A DNA stretch of 64,000 nucleotides from Acidimicrobiia bacterium (GTDB lineage Bacteria; Actinomycetota; Acidimicrobiia; Spongiisociales; UBA5794): the NCBI GenBank assembly GCA_026985095.1, contig JALSQW010000018.1:87989-151988 (forward strand). The letters are read 5' to 3'. A program made the position numbers and the translations under genes. Below the pieces are notes generated by a model, which saw nothing but the letters and a program-made list of their open reading frames with translations, did not search any database and was not told where the DNA came from. Shown here piece after piece: positions 61,785 through 64,000 of this stretch (position 1 is its first letter; each line of letters starts with the position of its first letter).

Positions 61785-64000
61785 CCTTCACCTTCCTGTC
61801 GTACGGGAACGGCGCCCATTGTGGCAGTTCCTGGTGGTTCACCGATGACGAAGGGGCGGTCGTGGAGCTCGGGCCGCCACACCTCCGACTGGGGAGCGAC
61901 CCGGATGCGGGCGTCGACCACCGTCACCCCGTCGCCTGGAGCACCCACCTTGACGGGGTTGAGGTCCATCTCGACGATCTCGGGCACCGCATCGATCAGG
62001 TTCGACACCCGCAAGAGCGCCTCCTCGACGGCGGCGATATCGCCTGGCTCGCCGCCTCGGTACCCCTCGAGGAGCTTCGCCGACTTCACCTCGTGCACCA
62101 TCTCGTCGGCGTCGACGTCGGTGATCGGATGGATCCGGAACGACACGTCGCCGATGAGCTCCACGAACACGCCGCCGAGGCCGAAGACGATGAGGGGCCC
62201 GAAATTGGGGTCCTCGGTCATCCCGATGAGCACCTCGTATCCTCCGGGGACGAACTCCTGGATCAGGGCGCCCTCGGCGTCGGGCGCCACCGAGACCACC
62301 TTCCGGTAGGCCTCCCTGACGGCATCCTCACCCACCACGCCGACGACCACGCCACCGACGTCGGACTTGTGCAGGACCGAGGGGGCGATGACCTTGACGA
62401 CGACGGGCCCACCGATCTCGGTGGCCGCCGCGACCGCTTCGCTCTCGTCGTGGGCGGTGCGCTCGGACGGGAGTCGGAGCCCGAAGTCGGACAGCACGGC
62501 GGCGACCTCCGACGGTTCGAGCCACCCCCCACCCTCGCCCAAGCGATCCACGGCGGCATCGATGGTCCGTCGGGCGTCGTCGACGTCGACGTCGTCGAAG
62601 ACGACGATCGAGCCGCGGGGACGGGCCAGCCAGTCCGAGTAGTCGGCGGCGGCGCCGATCGCCCTGGCGGCGCGCTCGGGGAACGGGTACGCGGGAACCC
62701 GGCTGTGATGGCCCGACAGCTCCTCGGGTGCTCCTTCCGAATGCATGTAGACGACCTGGAAGGTCTTGGACCCGTAGTGGGTCTCGCCGACCTCCCTGAT
62801 GGCGGCGATGGTCTCGTCGACGCCTACCGGCGAGGCAGGGATGAAGATCGCCATGATCGTGTCGACCTCATCGGACCGGAAGAGTCGATCGAGGACCTGC
62901 CGGTACTGCTCAGGGCCCGCAGAGGCGATCATGTCGATGGGGTTCCCGACCGCCGCATCCGGTGCCAGGACCTGACGCAGTGACCCTTGGAGTTCCTTCG
63001 ACAGCTCGGGGACGACCAGTCCTCGCGACACGAGGGCGTCGACCGCCAAGATGCCGGGGCCGCCGCCGTTGGTGACGACCGCGACGCGCCGTCCTTCGGG
63101 GATGGGTTGGTTGGCGAGGAGCGCGGTGACGTCGAAGAGCCCTTCCAGGGTGTCGACCCGGATGACGCCGGCCTGGCGGAAGAGGGCGTCGACGGCGACG
63201 TCCTTGCTGGCCAGCGAGCCGGTGTGGCTGCTGGCTGCTCTGGCGCCGGCGCCCGTTCGACCCGACTTGACCGCCACGATGGGCTTCGTCCGGGCGACCC
63301 GGCGGGCGAGACGCCCGAAGCGTCGCGCCTGGCCGAAGGACTCGAGGTAGAGGAGGATCACGTCGGTGGCCGGATCCTCCTCCCAGTACAGGAGCAGGTC
63401 GTTGCCCGACACGTCGGCGGAGTTGCCGACCGACACGAAGTTGGAGATCCCGATGTTGAGATCGTTGGCGTAGTCGAGCAACGCCAGGCCGAGCGCCCCC
63501 GACTGGCTGGAGATCCCGACGTTGCCTCGGGGCGGGGCGATGGGACCGAACTGCCCGTCGAGGCGGACCGCGGGGTCGGTGTTGATGATGCCCATGCAGT
63601 TGGGACCGACCATGCGCATCCCTGCCTCGCGTACCGCTTCGAGGAGCTGCGCCTCGAGCTGCCGGCCGTCGGGTCCGGTCTCGCCGAACCCTGCCGAGAT
63701 GACGACCAGGCCACGGACACCTTTCCGCGCGCATTCGGAGACGACATCGAGGACGTGCGGGGCCGGGACCACGATGAAGGCCAGATCGACCTGATCGGGG
63801 ATGTCGGTCACGCTGGCGAACGCGGCGACGGACCGCACGACGTTGGTGCGCGGGTTGACCGGGTACACGGGGCCGGTGAAATCCCCGTTGATGAGGTTCG
63901 AGAACAGCCGCCCGCCGATGGAACGAGGGTCCCGACTGGCGCCGATCACCGCGATGGAATTGGGGTAGAAGACCGGAAGGAGCGAAGCGACGACGGCTTG
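61781..64000 (-). CDS. ADP/NDP-forming acyl-CoA synthetase (acetate-CoA ligase type), 5' end cut
   Basis: Interconverts acyl-CoA plus ADP and phosphate with acid, ATP and CoA. The reading frame stays open to the window edge; residues before GTG 63949 (VFYPNSIAVIGASRDP) match the usual start of the family, so the true start is outside. Visible parts are the CoA-binding Rossmann domain, the catalytic histidine in SSHTGSLAS, and a C-terminal ATP-grasp domain (LHKSDVGGVVVGV, PNFGPLIVFGLGGVFVELIGD, EMDLNPVKV). Alpha and beta halves are fused. No acetyltransferase domain is appended. It is cotranscribed with the CBS-BON gene. Confidence 0.92.
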   Translation of the reverse strand, partial: QAVVASLLPVFYPNSIAVIGASRDPRSIGGRLFSNLINGDFTGPVYPVNPRTNVVRSVAAFASVTDIPDQVDLAFIVVPAPHVLDVVSECARKGVRGLVVISAGFGETGPDGRQLEAQLLEAVREAGMRMVGPNCMGIINTDPAVRLDGQFGPIAPPRGNVGISSQSGALGLALLDYANDLNIGISNFVSVGNSADVSGNDLLLYWEEDPATDVILLYLESFGQARRFGRLARRVARTKPIVAVKSGRTGAGARAASSHTGSLASKDVAVDALFRQAGVIRVDTLEGLFDVTALLANQPIPEGRRVAVVTNGGGPGILAVDALVSRGLVVPELSKELQGSLRQVLAPDAAVGNPIDMIASAGPEQYRQVLDRLFRSDEVDTIMAIFIPASPVGVDETIAAIREVGETHYGSKTFQVVYMHSEGAPEELSGHHSRVPAYPFPERAARAIGAAADYSDWLARPRGSIVVFDDVDVDDARRTIDAAVDRLGEGGGWLEPSEVAAVLSDFGLRLPSERTAHDESEAVAAATEIGGPVVVKVIAPSVLHKSDVGGVVVGVVGEDAVREAYRKVVSVAPDAEGALIQEFVPGGYEVLIGMTEDPNFGPLIVFGLGGVFVELIGDVSFRIHPITDVDADEMVHEVKSAKLLEGYRGGEPGDIAAVEEALLRVSNLIDAVPEIVEMDLNPVKVGAPGDGVTVVDARIRVAPQSEVWRPELHDRPFVIGEPPGTATMGAVPVRQEGEG

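Overview
The window is a dense, very GC-rich stretch of bacterial chromosome with no rRNA or tRNA gene, CRISPR array, phage or insertion sequence that I can see. Genes are almost back to back, and no gap exceeds about 210 bases. The content points to an actinobacterium (Actinomycetota), most likely from a poorly sampled lineage such as Acidimicrobiia. The evidence is a SUF iron-sulfur system with SufU and a Rieske partner, the mismatch endonuclease NucS, a type-5 uracil-DNA glycosylase, an Eis-type acetyltransferase, two F420-type luciferase-like oxidoreductases, menaquinone synthesis, Thr-rich linkers in exported proteins, and many apparently leaderless genes. The lineage is inference; the genes are read directly.

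Positions 1-14.3 kb: a rhodanese-ThiF/MoeB protein (+), then a long minus-strand run. In transcription order this is dihydrolipoyl dehydrogenase (E3), a fused E1 alpha-beta, E2, a fused LipB-LipA, an M24 peptidase, transketolase, a membrane protein, a cobalamin adenosyltransferase, leucyl aminopeptidase and a secreted CAP-domain protein. A whole 2-oxoacid dehydrogenase complex thus sits beside the enzymes that make and attach its lipoyl cofactor. Positions 14.3-20 kb hold small and exported proteins, a DsbB/TlpA disulfide pair, a TauE-type permease and an acyl-CoA dehydrogenase.

Positions 20-37.6 kb are dominated by a SUF system broken into three loci: sufC1-sufS-sufU (+), sufD-Rieske-sufC2 followed by a membrane gene and a sirtuin (-), and sufB alone (-). 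Two divergent but intact SufC ATPases are present. Between them lie nicotinamide salvage (pncA, pncB), fumarase C, an M23 peptidase, udgB, a glycoside-hydrolase-like lipoprotein, a primary-like sigma factor and nucS.

Positions 37.7-54 kb: glutamate synthase large subunit without gltD nearby, a short Rossmann protein, an Eis-like acetyltransferase, an F420-type oxidoreductase, a class V aminotransferase coupled to an asymmetric ABC exporter pair, a beta-propeller lipoprotein, a membrane-anchored nuclease/phosphatase-fold protein and an M3 peptidase. Positions 54-61.1 kb carry menaquinone genes (menE, menB, menA, menD, menF; menC not seen) with an atypical SDR. The right edge has a CBS-BON protein coupled to an ADP-forming acyl-CoA synthetase cut by the window end.

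A signal running through the window is regulatory. Seventeen probable transcription starts have a TANNNT -10 hexamer 6-8 nt upstream of the start codon with no ribosome binding site, which is the layout of leaderless mRNAs. One of these starts a nine-codon upstream ORF overlapping tauE, one starts a 28-residue membrane peptide, and one is a symmetric -10 that appears to serve menE and menB in both directions.
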